Below are positions 51,897-62,880 of a stretch of DNA of 64,000 bases, piece after piece. Where the stretch lies: the NCBI RefSeq assembly GCF_030253575.1, contig NC_080564.1, forward strand, positions 3,392,501 to 3,456,500. The letters are read 5' to 3'. The position numbers were made by a program, and so were the translations under genes. The notes under the pieces were generated by a model, which was given only the letters and a program-made list of their open reading frames with translations, did no database searches and had not been told where the DNA came from. Origin of the DNA: Rhododendron vialii (taxonomy: Eukaryota > Streptophyta > Magnoliopsida > Ericales > Ericaceae). Position 1 is the stretch's first letter. Each line of letters starts with the position of its first letter.

Positions 51897-52232
51897 ATGG
51901 CGATTGCTTCGATTTTCCTCAACCCCCCTCAATCACCACCTATCAAATACTTTGATCCTCAATTCTCCATTTCCAAATATATCCCCAACGAAATCCAACT
52001 CAATTCGCTAATTTCACTAGAGGCCAACTCTTCAAAAAGAAGAAGAAGAAGAAGGATTCGAACGGGAGTCGGTAATTCCAACGCTGAAGCCGAAGCTCAT
52101 CATGACATGGCCAACCTCAATGGTAATTTTTTGTTTTGGGTAATGCAGGGTGCCCTTTCGATTTTCCTACTTTTTTCTTCCATATTGTATGTATCTTTTC
52201 ACTTGATTCTTGGGTTGTGGACTTGTATCTGA
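51897..52232 (+). CDS. Small hypothetical reading frame
   Basis: From ATG 51897 the frame gives about 111 codons: MAIASIFLNPPQSPPIKYFD, a six-Arg run in the middle, then a hydrophobic C-terminal stretch (WVMQGALSIFLLFSSILYV). I recognise no family. The hydrophobic end may be read-through into an intron after MANLNG, where a GTAATT donor stands. Expression is uncertain. Confidence 0.25.
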   Translation: MAIASIFLNPPQSPPIKYFDPQFSISKYIPNEIQLNSLISLEANSSKRRRRRRIRTGVGNSNAEAEAHHDMANLNGNFLFWVMQGALSIFLLFSSILYVSFHLILGLWTCI

Positions 52233-52739
52233 AATTTGGTTAATTGTAAGGCTAATGCCAGTTCATGTCTCTCTAGGAACTAATTTTCTTGAGTTCTATA
52301 TCAGTTACATTGGTATTTGAAGTCTCCTTTCACGATTAGGAGGATACTTTGGTACTGGGTATGGTGTAACTAAGAGGTTGAATCCATGGTACTCTGAGTA
52401 TTAAGAGAATAATAGGAACATGAATTACTATTAAGGCAGGATATGCTTTACAAAATGGATTTGGATTATTGTTGACTGAATAATGATTACTATGCATTCG
52501 CATTTTCTAGGCCATCACTGTATGCTTTCTGTTTCCTCGACTGGAATGCACCGGAAAAGGTGTGACTGGAATAGGTGTTGGAAGAGGTGGTCAAGCTTCA
52601 TCATCAAAACTAGTTGGAGGACCTTCTTTGGCAACAGTGCTTCAGAACATAAGGGCAAAAAGCAAGCTGGAGTCACTGGGATGTAGTGGCTTAGGCTTTG
52701 CTATGTATCTGTTATTTTTTTGGTTTCTGCTACTTATGG

Positions 52740-53170
52740 TAACTGTTAAGTAATGTTGGTTGCTGCTATGTAGTCTTTTTGACATTGGTGGTGTAGTTGC
52801 CAATGGTTAATTATGTACAAACTGAATTATGTGGCTGCTATGCAATCTTTTTGACATTACGAATGTTTGTGTGCCTGCTAGGTAGGTTGCTACTTCATTA
52901 GGAACTCTTTGTGTGGCTGTTATGTAGTCTTTTTGGCGTTAGGAACTGTGAACTAATGCTGGCTGCTGCTATGCAGTCTTTTTGGCAATGGAATTCCAAT
53001 TATTATTGGCAATGGAATGTGTGTTTGCAATGGAACTGCTATGCGTATGATTTTATAAGTTAGAACTGTATGTTAGAATTATATTCTACCCAGCTTTTTT
53101 TATGTTAGAACTATAATGTGCAATGTGAGTTTGTATGTTAGAACTGTAATGCAAAACATTAGAATAACAT
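52740..53170. repeat. Degenerate tandem repeats
   Basis: The phrase GCTGCTATGTAGTCTTTTTG with variants recurs at about 52763, 52833, 52917 and 52965, followed by repeated TATGTTAGAACTGTAATG words (53045-53160). Units are roughly 60-80 bp and poorly conserved. No coding potential. Confidence 0.65.
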
Positions 53171-53399
53171 GCTGCACTATTACGATTCAATCACATAAGT
53201 TCAATACAAAGACTCATTCGCGTGGAACATTGGCTTTCAATTTTGCATTACACCAAAACACTCACAGTCCCCAACTACTTCCCTAGCTACGTACACCAAA
53301 CCCAACAAAAAAAACCCCAAAAAAAACCTAATCCCCTTCCAAACCCTACTTGCTGCTCAGCTTCATTCATTATCAACACCAAAATTGTGCAAAGCACGC

Positions 53400-53782
53400 A
53401 CAATGCAGATGTCCACCAGATTCACTTCATCATCGTCTTGAATGCTTCCACATTTGCTTCCACCATCACCAGTCTAGCCATTAAATGTGGGTCTTCATGA
53501 ACCACCCTAGGGCTTTCTTCCACCCTTGGCCTCTCTTCCACCATTAGGCTCTCTTCTACCATCTTGTCTCCTACATGAATGATTTGAACAGGTTTGCACC
53601 AAGCCCAGGTATTACAAACCCCTTGGTTCAGAATCATAGACGTAATAGAGCTTCCCCTTCGATGGCTTCTCGGACTCCACCACTCGAATTGCAGCTCTCT
53701 TCCCACATCAACACTTCTTTGGTACGTACCTTAAGTCTAGAGCATCACAACCCTTAGAGCTGGTTGTGGATGAGGAAGCCAT
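53400..53782 (-). pseudogene. Small GRF-zinc-finger-like gene, apparently disrupted
   Basis: From ATG 53782 the minus strand reads MASSSTTSSKGCDALDLRYV and PKKC, then stops. A shifted frame goes on CDVGRELQFEWWSPRSHRRG and later MVEANVEAFKTMMK. Small plant GRF-type zinc-finger proteins have this layout: a short Ser-rich start, a CxCG-like finger, an acidic stretch and a C-terminal helix. At least one frameshift after codon 24 breaks it. Family call is tentative. Confidence 0.35.
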
Positions 53783-54109
53783 GGCTGGATTGCAGAAGAT
53801 GAACGAAGAATGAGAGACGTATGGGAAAGGTACCAAATGGATTGATAGGGTTTTGTTCTTATATTTGTTATTAATTAAGGGCATTTTGGTAATCCATAGT
53901 AGGAAAAAGTTGATCCAATTGCTGAAAAAGAGCGTGTACACCATGATCTGTTATTGTGGATGGAAATGCTCACTGTGCACATTAGTTCAGAAACCAGGAG
54001 CTGTTATGTGTTGATATTCAAAGGAGGAGGGTGTGTATCCGCACCCGGTGCAAACCATGAGGGGTCAAAGTGAAAATTTCCTTTAATTATTCGTCTTTCT
54101 ATTTAGCCA

Positions 54110-54550
54110 TGCAAGTTAGGTGCAGTCGAAATGATATGGAAATTCTAAGAGAGTTGGCAAGTTTGGACGATGCTTTAGCCAGGTTTGCAGCCTTGCGAAT
54201 AGGTTTTCATCAAGACAAGAAGAAGCAAGTGAGGGTTTTGGAGAATTCTAAGGTCTCAACAATGACTAAAAGTTATACAGGGAAGGATTCTGAGACTTCG
54301 TGCATTTTCAACTTGCTGAATGAGGAGGTGATCTTGAATGAAGCTTGGCACTTCATTATGGATGAGGCTTGGGATGCTGAGTCAATGCGTGGAGTTGCTC
54401 CTTGGGTTAAAAGGAGGGGTCAAGACATCGAGGCAGCTCAGCAAGTGAGGGAATTTCAAGCTAGTTCCGCGGTTTTGGGTGGAAGTTAAAGCAGGTATAT
54501 TGGCTTTGCAATGGGTTAACAACAAAGAAGTGACGAAGGTTTGCCAATAG
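54110..54550 (+). mobile_element. LINE-like RNase H fragment, tentative
   Basis: A 140-codon open frame without a good ATG ends ASSAVLG, and a neighbouring frame continues VEVKAGILALQWVNNKEVTK, similar to the AExxAIxxGLxxA helix of LINE-type RNase H domains. The first part (ILRELASLDDALARFAALRI) is not recognised. At least one frame break. Weak call. Confidence 0.3.
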
Positions 54551-54629
54551 CATGGATTTTGTCGAGAGGCTTATCAATCCAGTAGCAGCTCCCACTTTGC
54601 TCCCTCCTCTCTTGGATTTCTGCTATGAG

Positions 54630-55020
54630 ATTAAATTCTTCGCACCGGCGGTGGAAAATCCTACTATTCCACCACCATCTTTTTCGGTCTTATCGCGTGT
54701 GTTTATTGTTGATCTGAACCGTTCATCTTGTAGATTCCATATAGCAGTGTGTCCCTGCAAAAAAAACTTGATCGGACATCGATAGGAGTATCAAGAATTG
54801 ATTTTTGCTTTGTAAAATAGATAGTTTATCTTTATTATTATTAACAAAAATCAGATTGTCTATTTTAAAAATCAAAATCCAAATTTTGATATATCTATCA
54901 ACTTCCGATCAAATTGATTTTTTGCATGGCAATACTATATTGTGTGTCTTAAAATATGAACGGTTCATATCACAATAATAGACACTCGCTGAGGCCTATA
55001 ATAGGCGGTGGTTGGAAAAA
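54630..55020. mobile_element. Foldback MITE, distant relative of the HIPP-linked elements
   Basis: Inverted arms share TTGATCTGAACCGTTCAT, CCTGCAAAAAA, TTGATCGGA and GTAAAATAGA on the left with their inverses on the right (TTTTAAAAATC, TCCGATCAAATTGATTTTTT, ATATGAACGGTTCATATCAC). The centre is ATTATTATTAAC near 54835. The order and content of arm motifs (GATCTGAA-CGTTCA, then GCAAAAAATCA) resemble the pair at 8.2-10.1 kb. Non-coding; no clear target duplication. Confidence 0.75.
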
Positions 55021-55488
55021 TAGAATTTTACACTGACGGTGGAAAAAATTTATTCTGTTATATTATTTGTGTACCAGTGTACTACCACTACCAGTTTTGA
55101 GGTTGTAAAATTTAAGTTCCTAGCTCTGAAGTTGTAGCAACCCAAAAACTTGCTAAGGCAGCCATGGCCAATGTGTAATGCTCTTATCATCTATGGAATT
55201 TGCTTGGTTTCAAAAACAAATAAAAATTGCCAAAAAATTGGGAACTCTGTGATAATTCGTGCTACCATGTTTTAAAAGTTTATGTTAAAAACGTTTTGTG
55301 AAAAAAATATGAACAAACTTTTGTTCTCATTTTTTTTTTTTTTTGGTAAGCATTTTTTTCCAAACCAAATATATATTAAATTTGGGTTAAAACCAAATGG
55401 GCCCCACCTTAATTATGGTAAAACCAATATGACCAGTAACATTCCAACATCAAGCAGGAAACCATTTCAATTCGGCTTTGAAGATTCG

Positions 55489-55491
<3 letters not shown>

Positions 55492-55541
<50 letters not shown>
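55492..55541. repeat. (TA)n microsatellite
   Basis: About 25 uninterrupted TA units, 200 bp upstream of the F-box gene. Likely polymorphic in length. Confidence 0.95.
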
Positions 55542-55544
<3 letters not shown>

Positions 55545-55739
55545 TACCTATGAGGGGTGCAGATTTTAAATCTCAGCCGTTGAATTTCATTCAATGGCCG
55601 ACAGTCGAGATTGTCGTCCGTCGGATGAGATTCAACTGTCCGTGAGGAAAAAAATCCATTCTAAATTAGGACTTGAAGATTAGTAGGGATTATCAGGATA
55701 TAAATAGAGCAAGAGAGGGGAACAAGAAAAAGGAAAGAC

Positions 55740-57026
55740 ATGCCAATGCTCATACAGATATCGAAGAAACCCCGAGAGAGAGAGAGCCATGGCGGTGGAT
55801 CAGTTTCGGCAGTTCTCCCTCGCGAGTTGGTGGCCGAAGAGTTGCTCACGAGGCTTCCGGCCAATTCCCTGATGCGATTCAAGTGTGTTTCAAAGCTGTG
55901 GCGTTCAACCATCACCGATCCTTCCTTTTGCAAAGCCCACCGCGCTCGTTCCTGTTCCCGCCGTGGCTTATTAATGGTACGTCCGGACGTCAACCCCCCT
56001 GTCTCAGGATTAGGCTTCTTCCTCTACGCAAATTACGGAGCATCTGTGTTAGAATCGCTTCACCCTTTTACAGTAGGAGGAGGAGGAGGACTAGTTAAGA
56101 AGAAGAGGAATAAGGTAGGTGTATTAGAGTTGCTTCACCAGTTTAACGTACGAGGAGATGGTGTTACGGAGGTGGTTAACGGCCTCTTTTGCATGTACAC
56201 GGATTGTCGGGCGAGGATTTGCAACGTCTCTACCGGTGAAATTATGGAGCTTCCTAGTCCTCCCCCGAAGAAACATAAATCTTTCAAACACTGCAAGTGC
56301 CATCTAGGTTTTGATTCGGCTCGCAACCAATACAAGTTGCTTAAAGCTTGCTAGTTTCAAACAATTAACGATTGTATTCGGTGTATCTCAGAATGTGAGA
56401 TTCTTACTTTGGGCAAGGACGCGGCGTGGAGAAGCATCCAATTAGTTGATCGGAGAATGGATACGCGGCGGCTCCAAAGCGTTTATATCCATGCCCATGG
56501 TGCTCTCTATTGGTGGAATGCTATCGGACACGGTATCATTGCTTTCTCTTTTAAAGATGAGATTTTTCTACCGCTGGTTCCCCAACCACCAATTCTGCGC
56601 TACACGGGTTCATTACTTCAATTTGGAGACTATCTGGCCGTGGCAACTGGGTTAGTTGATCGAAAACTACAGCTATGGGTATTAGATAAACCCCTAACAC
56701 TGTCAGTCTGTCCATGGACTCTTCACCTCATCCACATTCCGTATGATTTCGCTGACCACGGATGTTGCTTGCTTGGGAACCTCCCTACTGGTGAGATGTT
56801 AATGACTAGTACTGAAGAAGAAAGAGAGATTAATTCTCGTTCTTCATCACCCAATCACATTTGTGTTTATTCATACAATCATACTCGACGGAAGTTTGAA
56901 AAGTTGGTTACGAGCAACAAGTTCCCATCTTTCCTAGCTTCGGTCAGAAAGAATGACAAGAAGTTCCGCATCTACTATCATGAGGAAGACATCACACTAC
57001 TTGATCATTTGATTAGAAACAAATAA
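55740..57026 (+). pseudogene. F-box protein gene interrupted by one in-frame TAG
   Basis: F-box proteins recruit substrates to SCF ubiquitin ligases. One frame runs for 429 codons from MPMLIQISKK at 55740 to a stop at 57024-57026, broken only by a TAG at 56352-56354 after YKLLKAC. The F-box is at residues 26-70 (LPRELVAEELLTRLPANSLM, then RFKCVSKLWRS). After the stop the same frame goes on at once with ECEILTLGKDAAWR and later typical F-box-associated motifs (LYWWNAIGH, IIAFSFKDE). No intron signal would remove the TAG neatly. The site could be CAG or TGG-type changed to TAG. It is either a young pseudogene, a truncated F-box-only protein of 204 residues, or a sequence error. No intron, as in many plant F-box genes. 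Confidence 0.85.
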
Positions 57027-57721
57027 TTTATTTCTCAGGAACCCCAATGGGGGCTTCTAGTAGGATGACTATTCTAGGATTATGATAATTATATTTGGTT
57101 TATTAGGTTGCCTCCTATGAGGTAGACTAAATTGAATGTACATTTCAATATGGTTTGCTTGCACTTCTGATTAATTAAGTCATCTGAACATGTGGTAGTT
57201 TTACAAGAGACTAGACTACATCACTTAGAGCATCAGCACAAGGCTCAACAAATTTTGGACTAAGTTAAACATCAAGACACTATCCACAATACATCAGACT
57301 CTTTATTATAACTCCGGTCTGTTATATTCTTCTTCTTTTATCTTCTCCTTTCCTTTTTGTATGTTGTAAAATGAATAAGTCATGCAGTTATATTTGTTAT
57401 GTGCATTCTATTGCTTGGACATATAATATAGAATATCGACAGCTGAGTGAACAATGCCTCTCTTAAGAAAGAGACTAAGAGAGTGACTGTTGCAATTGCA
57501 AATTGTGGCGAGCCACTTGGGATGATACCTGAGCTTGATGCAAGGCTCTTTTGAACCAATTGCTAACTAGAGTAGCATACAGAGCAATATAGATTACATT
57601 TAGCTGCTGCTCTTTAGTTTTGTGGTCACGCTCAATGAGCAGCTTAGACAATCATCCATTGCTATACTGAAGTTGATGTGACATGTTGACACACGCGGCA
57701 TGGCATAATTTTATTTTACTG
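57027..57721. other. Spacer downstream of the F-box gene
   Basis: No gene recognised. The phrase TTAGAGCATCAGCACAAGGCTC near 57226 resembles ends of plant MITEs but no partner end was found. Confidence 0.5.
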
Positions 57722-57814
57722 TCTTCCTGGAATTTCTCAACCTCAGCCATTATGGAAAGAATTCCAAGTAGATGGCCACGTCCTGTTTGGCATCCACCAT
57801 GGAAAAACTACAGG
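57722..57814 (+). pseudogene. Isolated PRL1-like exon
   Basis: Reads SSWNFSTSAIMERIPSRWPR then PVWHPPWKNYR and ends in a consensus donor (AGG/GTAAGA). This matches the segment of PLEIOTROPIC REGULATORY LOCUS 1 (PRP46-type spliceosome protein) just before its WD40 repeats (remembered as NLSTAALMERIPSRWPRPEW). No WD40 exon follows anywhere in the next 6 kb. The kept splice site points to copying of genomic DNA rather than a retrocopy. Fragment of a gene duplicated or captured from elsewhere. Confidence 0.8.
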
Positions 57815-58654
57815 GTAAGAGAACTCTTGTCTGTGAGGCTCTTCTATTCTAGTTCTTGGGAAGGATTTTGTGGTTGACAGTTCGGAGTTCCATTTTCATT
57901 CAATACCTAAAATGTTAGGGATAGAGAATCAAGGTTGCATTTGAGTGGCAATCATTTTGAACTTCAGCAGGTAGCATTTAGCAACCTATTTTCTGTTATA
58001 TTTCACCAATGTGGCTCATCTGATTCAACTATATTTTGAAAACTGCACTCCTGCCCTTTCGTTATGTTAGCATGAAGTGGTATGGTTAAGCTGTTTCAAA
58101 AACTTCATCTCTGATTCTGCTGCTAGGAACCGGGATTAGAGTTTACCGACTAGCTAGTATTTATATAAAGTGTATAAGAAGTTGTCGATGCTCACTATCG
58201 ATTAGCTGATTTTTATTTTTTATTTTATTTTTTGTGTTTCATGATCTGCAGAGTTTAGGGTTCTCTATATTCTTTAGCTTAATGAACCCTCCTCCAAATT
58301 CAAGGGTCAAAGACTTCTATAAAAACTGCCTTTGTGAAAACAAAAAATGTGAATGAAAGGTCTTTTCTTTGGCAAGGCAACCAAAGGCTAGGAGTGTTCC
58401 ATATCAATAGGATAGGAATGTGCTTCGTGTGCATCATTGGAACAATGGATTCTCAATACCAAGTTTGCATTCGCTGTGTTGTTTTCACATCCTATCTGTT
58501 AGTCTACGGAGGTGTGGCAAAACCATATGATACTGGGCATTTTATCCTTTCATTCTATTTTTTTTTTTTGTATCCCACTTTTGATGCAGTAGGTTTAAGG
58601 GTATGTATGTCATTTGGAGTCCTTTGTAGTAGAGGGTCTATAAATAGGAGTCTA
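57815..58654. other. Spacer between the PRL1-like exon and the exon array
   Basis: No coding signal I can support; the longest open frame (58334-58732) has no recognisable features. Confidence 0.5.
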
Positions 58655-59065
58655 TGGGTTAATGCACATAGTTGTCAATTGATAGAGAGCTCATTTGTAT
58701 ATATAGCTTGGTATGCATTTGCATCAGTCTAGGACAAGGTGCATGCTTTTTCTACGAGGTACACACAAGTATGGGTTGCTCAGTTGCCATTGTTTTAGGG
58801 CAGTTTATGAGAGAATCTCCAACAGTATCCTATTCCTCATGCTGCTGTTGTAATATAGTAACCATGTTCAAAAATCATAATCTGAGGTATACGAAGTGCT
58901 ATATACTATATAGGTATTCGTGGTGCTATATTTGGCACGAGTTTTGCCTATGCGTACTTGGTATTAACACCACTTGCTCATTGCTCATTACTCATTGTTA
59001 CTTGTGCATTACTTGTCATTTTCATATTACTCATGGATTAAAGAAATATTTGTTCTGGTTTACAG

Positions 59066-59294
59066 CCAAGAGTTGATGTGGGACAGCAAGGCCGCGTGGT
59101 CAGAGATACAAGTCTGATCCATCTCCAGTCTAAGGTGAGTTGAATTGTCTATGAGACCTGCATATTACATTACTTGTCATTTCATATTACTCATGGATTA
59201 CAGAAATATTTGTTCTGGTTTACAGTCGAGAGTTGATGTGGGACAGCAAGGCCGCGTTGTCAGAGATACAAGTCAGATCCATAGCCAGTCTAAG
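59066..59294 (+). CDS. Exon pair A1/B1 of the array
   Basis: Exon A1 59066-59134 and exon B1 59226-59294, each 69 bp, phase 0, with TTTACAG acceptors and AAG/GTGAGT donors. A1 encodes PRVDVGQQGRVVRDTSLIHL plus QSK; B1 encodes SRVDVGQQGRVVRDTSQIHS plus QSK. The two exons are themselves a duplication. Spliced together they give a 23-residue protein repeat. I do not recognise the family. Confidence 0.6.
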
Positions 59295-59888
59295 GTGAGT
59301 TGAATTGTCTAGGCATTAGGGGAACCCTTGTTTTAAGTTTATGGTTATTTAACATTTTTCGTTTGTTTGCAATCCAGGAGTGACTGAGGTTCAATTTATG
59401 GACAGCTTTTTTGTTGTAATACATAACTTATGGGTTAATGCACATAGTTGTCAATTGATAGAGAGCTCATGCCAAATATAGCACCACGAATACCTATATA
59501 GTATATAGCACTTCGTATACCTCAGATTATGATTTTTGAACATGGCTACTATATTACAACAGCAGCATGAGGAATAGGATACCGTTGGAGATTCTCTCAT
59601 AAACTGCCCTAAAACAATGGCAACTGAGCAACCCATTTTTGTGTGTACCTCGTAGAAAAAGCATGCACCTTGTCCAAGACTGATGCAAATGCATACCAAG
59701 CTATATATACAAATGAGCTCTCTATCAATTGACAACTATGTGCATTAACCCATAAGTTATGGGTTACAACAAAAGAGTTGTCCATAAATTGAACCTCAGT
59801 CACTCCTGGATTGCAAACAAACGAAAAATGTTAAATAACCATAAACTTAAAACAAGGGTTCCCCTAGTGCCTAGACAATTCAACTCAC

Positions 59889-60117
59889 CTTAGACTGGCT
59901 ATGGATCTGACTTGTATCTCTGACAATGCGGCCTTGCTGTCCCACATCAACTATCGACTATAAACCAGAACAAATATTTCTGTAATCCACGAGTAATATG
60001 AAATGACAAGTAATGTAATATGCAAGTCTCAAAGACGATTCAACTCACCTTAGACTGGACATGGATCTGACTTGTATCTCTGACCACGCGGCCTTGCTGT
60101 CCCACATCAACTCTCGG
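59889..60117 (-). CDS. Inverted exon pair A2/B2 of the array
   Basis: On the minus strand exon A2 is 60117-60049 and exon B2 59957-59889, again 69 bp each, with AG acceptors and GTGAGT donors intact. B2 differs slightly (SIVDVGQQGRIVRDTSQIHS). They point away from the flanking copies, so they cannot be part of the same plus-strand message except as antisense. Confidence 0.55.
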
Positions 60118-60594
60118 CTGTAAACCAGAACAAATATTTCTTTAATCCACGAGTAATATGAAAATGACAAGTAATGCACAGGTAACAATGAGCAATGAGC
60201 AAGTGGTGTTAATACCAAGAATGCATAGGCAAAAATCGTGCCAAATATAGCAACACGAATACCTATATAGTATATAGCACTTGGTATACCTCAGATTGTG
60301 ATTTTTGAACATGGCTACTATATTACAACAGCAGCATGAGGAATAGGATACCGTTGGAGATTCTCTCATAAACTGCCCTAAAACAATGGCAACTGAGCAA
60401 CCCATATTTGTGTGTACCTCGTAGAAAAATCATGCACCTTGTCCTAGACTGATGCAAATGCATAACAAGCTATATGTACTTGGTATTAACACCACTTGCT
60501 CATTGCTCATTGCTCATTGCTCATTGTTACTTGTGCATTACTTGTCATTTTCATATTACTCGTGGATTAAAGAAATATTTGTTTTGGTTTACAG

Positions 60595-61065
60595 CCGAAA
60601 GTTGATGTGGGGCAGCAAGGCCGCGTGGTCAGAGATACAAGTCAGATCCATCTCCAGTCTAAGGTGAGTTGAATTCTCTCTGAGACCTGCATATTACATT
60701 ACTTGTCATTTTCATATTTCTCGTGGATTACAGAAATATTTGTTTTGGTTTACAGTCAAGAGTTGATGTGGGCCAGCAAGGCCGCGTTGTCAGAGATACA
60801 AGTCAGATCCATAGCCAGTCTAAGGTGAGTTGAATTGTCTTTGTGACCTGCATTGCTGCATATTACATTACTTGTGGATTACAGATATATTTGTTCTGGT
60901 TTACAGCCAACATTTGATTTTGGACAGTAGGCCCGCGCCCCTGCCCACACAGATCTTTCGGCAAAAGCCGAGGAGGAGGATGAAAAAGTTGGATTGGCAC
61001 ACTTCCTGGGCAAGTCAGAAGCCCTGGAGGGGCTTGCTGAGCTGTATGGATTTATTGAAGACTGA
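60595..61065 (+). pseudogene. Exon pair A3/B3 and last exon of the array gene
   Basis: Exons A3 60595-60663 (PKVDVGQQGRVVRDTSQIHL, then QSK) and B3 60756-60824 are followed by a last exon 60907-61065 with acceptor TTTACAG. It reads PTFDFGQ, a TAG, then in the same frame ARAPAHTDLSAKAEEEDEKV, GLAHFLGKSEALEGLAELYG and FIED before TGA. FDFGQ echoes VDVGQQG of the repeat. The single in-frame TAG (60928-60930), at a place where the repeat has Gln, suggests a CAG-to-TAG change. Without it the C-terminus would be 53 codons. The family is not recognised; upstream exons were not found. Confidence 0.55.
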
Positions 61066-61557
61066 AAGAATGGGGGGCTATTAATTTCTCATTTACTACA
61101 TGTTCTGTTCAATATTTTCTGACTTTCTGTGGAGTGGAGTTCCTGTAAAATGACTACTACTAGTGGAGGTTCGTTTGGACTTTTGATTTGCTACTATTTT
61201 GCTTTTCATTTTCGTTTGATTTTGCCATTAGTTTTGTGCTAAGACCTTGAATTTGATGCAACAAGGGTCTAAGATTTAAGCGGGAATGATATATTTTCCC
61301 TTTTCATTTTCTTATTAGTAGTTTGTTTACTTTTTTTGAACACAGAAGGTTAGGATTATCCTGAAGGGATTTGCTCCCTTTCTATTTCTTTGCGAAATGG
61401 AGATCTTCACCTCATGGTTTGAAGAACATTGACTGATTGGATTCGATGAAGCAAAAAGTTCAATCTTATTGCTATAATTAGTCTAATTGTGTTGTAGCTT
61501 GAGTAAAAAGCTGCGATGGATCTGAGTTTGGACTCGCATTTTCCATAACCGGCGACC

Positions 61558-61842
61558 TCTGCCGCCATCAGCGCCGCCCCTTCACGACTACGAGAAACCT
61601 CTGCTAGTACCCGTTTGAAATTGAATTCGGTGCTTAAACGAATTAGGGCTCGGAACAACAAAGTCGATGGCGTTCTCCGCCTCCTCCTGTTCTTCTACAC
61701 CTCTGCTCCATTGGCCTTCTACGTCAAAATCAATGGCTTAAACGAATTAGGGCTCGGTCTGAGCCCGACGGCAAAATCACTGGCATTTTCTTTGGTGATT
61801 TCAACCCCTGTTTCATTGGCCTTCTACATCACGGATATATAG
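61558..61842 (+). CDS. Small hypothetical hydrophobic frame
   Basis: Frame open through TSAAISAAPSRLRETSASTR, RIRARNNKVDGVLRLLLFFY and ending FSLVISTPVSLAFYITDI; two hydrophobic stretches. It contains an internal echo (LNELGLG, and LAFYVK against LAFYIT), coming from a repeated CTTAAACGAATTAGGGCTCGG. No clear ATG at its start. Not recognised. Confidence 0.25.
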   Translation, partial: SAAISAAPSRLRETSASTRLKLNSVLKRIRARNNKVDGVLRLLLFFYTSAPLAFYVKINGLNELGLGLSPTAKSLAFSLVISTPVSLAFYITDI

Positions 61843-62880
61843 ATATAGTTGGAAAAATTAGTCTTTGGGTTTTAATTTGCCAATATTTCCATGTTTCTCT
61901 GAATCTCTCCGATTGTTAAGGAAAAGCTGAGTATAAGTGTGTCTTTGTTGTTCATTTGGGTAGATGTTCAGTGTTGGAGTGGGAAAGCAAGTGTCTTTTG
62001 CTCGATGTCGGTGGTGGTGATGGCAGTGGAGGTCGCCGATGGTTATGGTGTTGGCCGGTTAGGGTTTGGTGGTGGTCGCTGTCCTCCTCCTCTTTCTACG
62101 TTGTGTTTAGGCGTGGGGGAGAAGAGCGGATTTCAATTTTGAGTTGGGTTTTTTTTTAGTAGGCTCAGCTGCCACCTCAGCTGATGTGGTTGGAGTGTGG
62201 TAAAAAATGATGTGCCTATAGCACTTCCGATGTATAAAATTCCATGAATATAAATTTTATAGTCCTATCCCATAGGCTTTTTTGGTTGTTATTTTGTAGG
62301 AGTATTTATTTTGTGTAAACACTAGTATACTAATTATTGTACTTGTATTTCTTTTGTGTCTAAATATAAATTATGAAAAGTAACTTAAATCAACAAATAT
62401 GTAGTCAATAACCCAATGGATTGACTTAGTGGGCATGTGAATACTTGATATTAAGGATTGCTTCCTTTAAGTTCTCAGATTCGAACTAGTAAAAGTTCTA
62501 TTACTTCATTTGGTCAGGACCATTTTAAGTGGGGCCCTCGCCAATGTACAGTGAGTTTATAGTCCTCACTCTCAAAATTAGTCGAAGTGGACAGCAATTG
62601 GTTCGGACACCTAATTAAGAATATATATTTTTAGAGTCGATACACTATCTTGTTGTCGTACTTTTTTTTGGGATCATTTTTCTTGGTGTACTTGGATTTC
62701 AAAAAATGCCCTCTCTACAAATTTATGGTCCAATCTTGTTATTGCTTCTTTTCTTCTTCTTTTTTTTCGTTTAATTATTCCTTTGTCTAATTTAGACACC
62801 ATGTGTGCCCAGATTCATATCAAAATAGCATATTCTAATTTAGACACAATCTGTGCCTAGATTCATATTCAAAATACTAG

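Larger units (their letters stand above)
58655..60850. repeat. Nested forward/inverted/forward duplication carrying an exon pair three times
   Basis: A unit beginning GGGTTAATGCACATAGTTGT and running through a roughly 400-bp leader to exons A and B occurs forward from 58655. Its start recurs at 59432, then breaks at 59471 into an inverted copy (59471 to about 60474) that carries B and A in reverse. A forward copy resumes from about 60475. The junctions fall inside the leader (GCCAAATATAGCACC at 59471; CAAGCTATATGTACTTGG at 60467). Copies differ by a few percent. Flanking intron text around the exons is copied too (AGAAATATTTGTTCTGGTTT). Confidence 0.88.

Noticed and set aside
58334-60667. Several Cys-rich open frames (containing SYSSCCCCNI)
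   Set aside because: They repeat identically on both strands with the inverted array and lie in its intronic leader; no sign of a real small protein.
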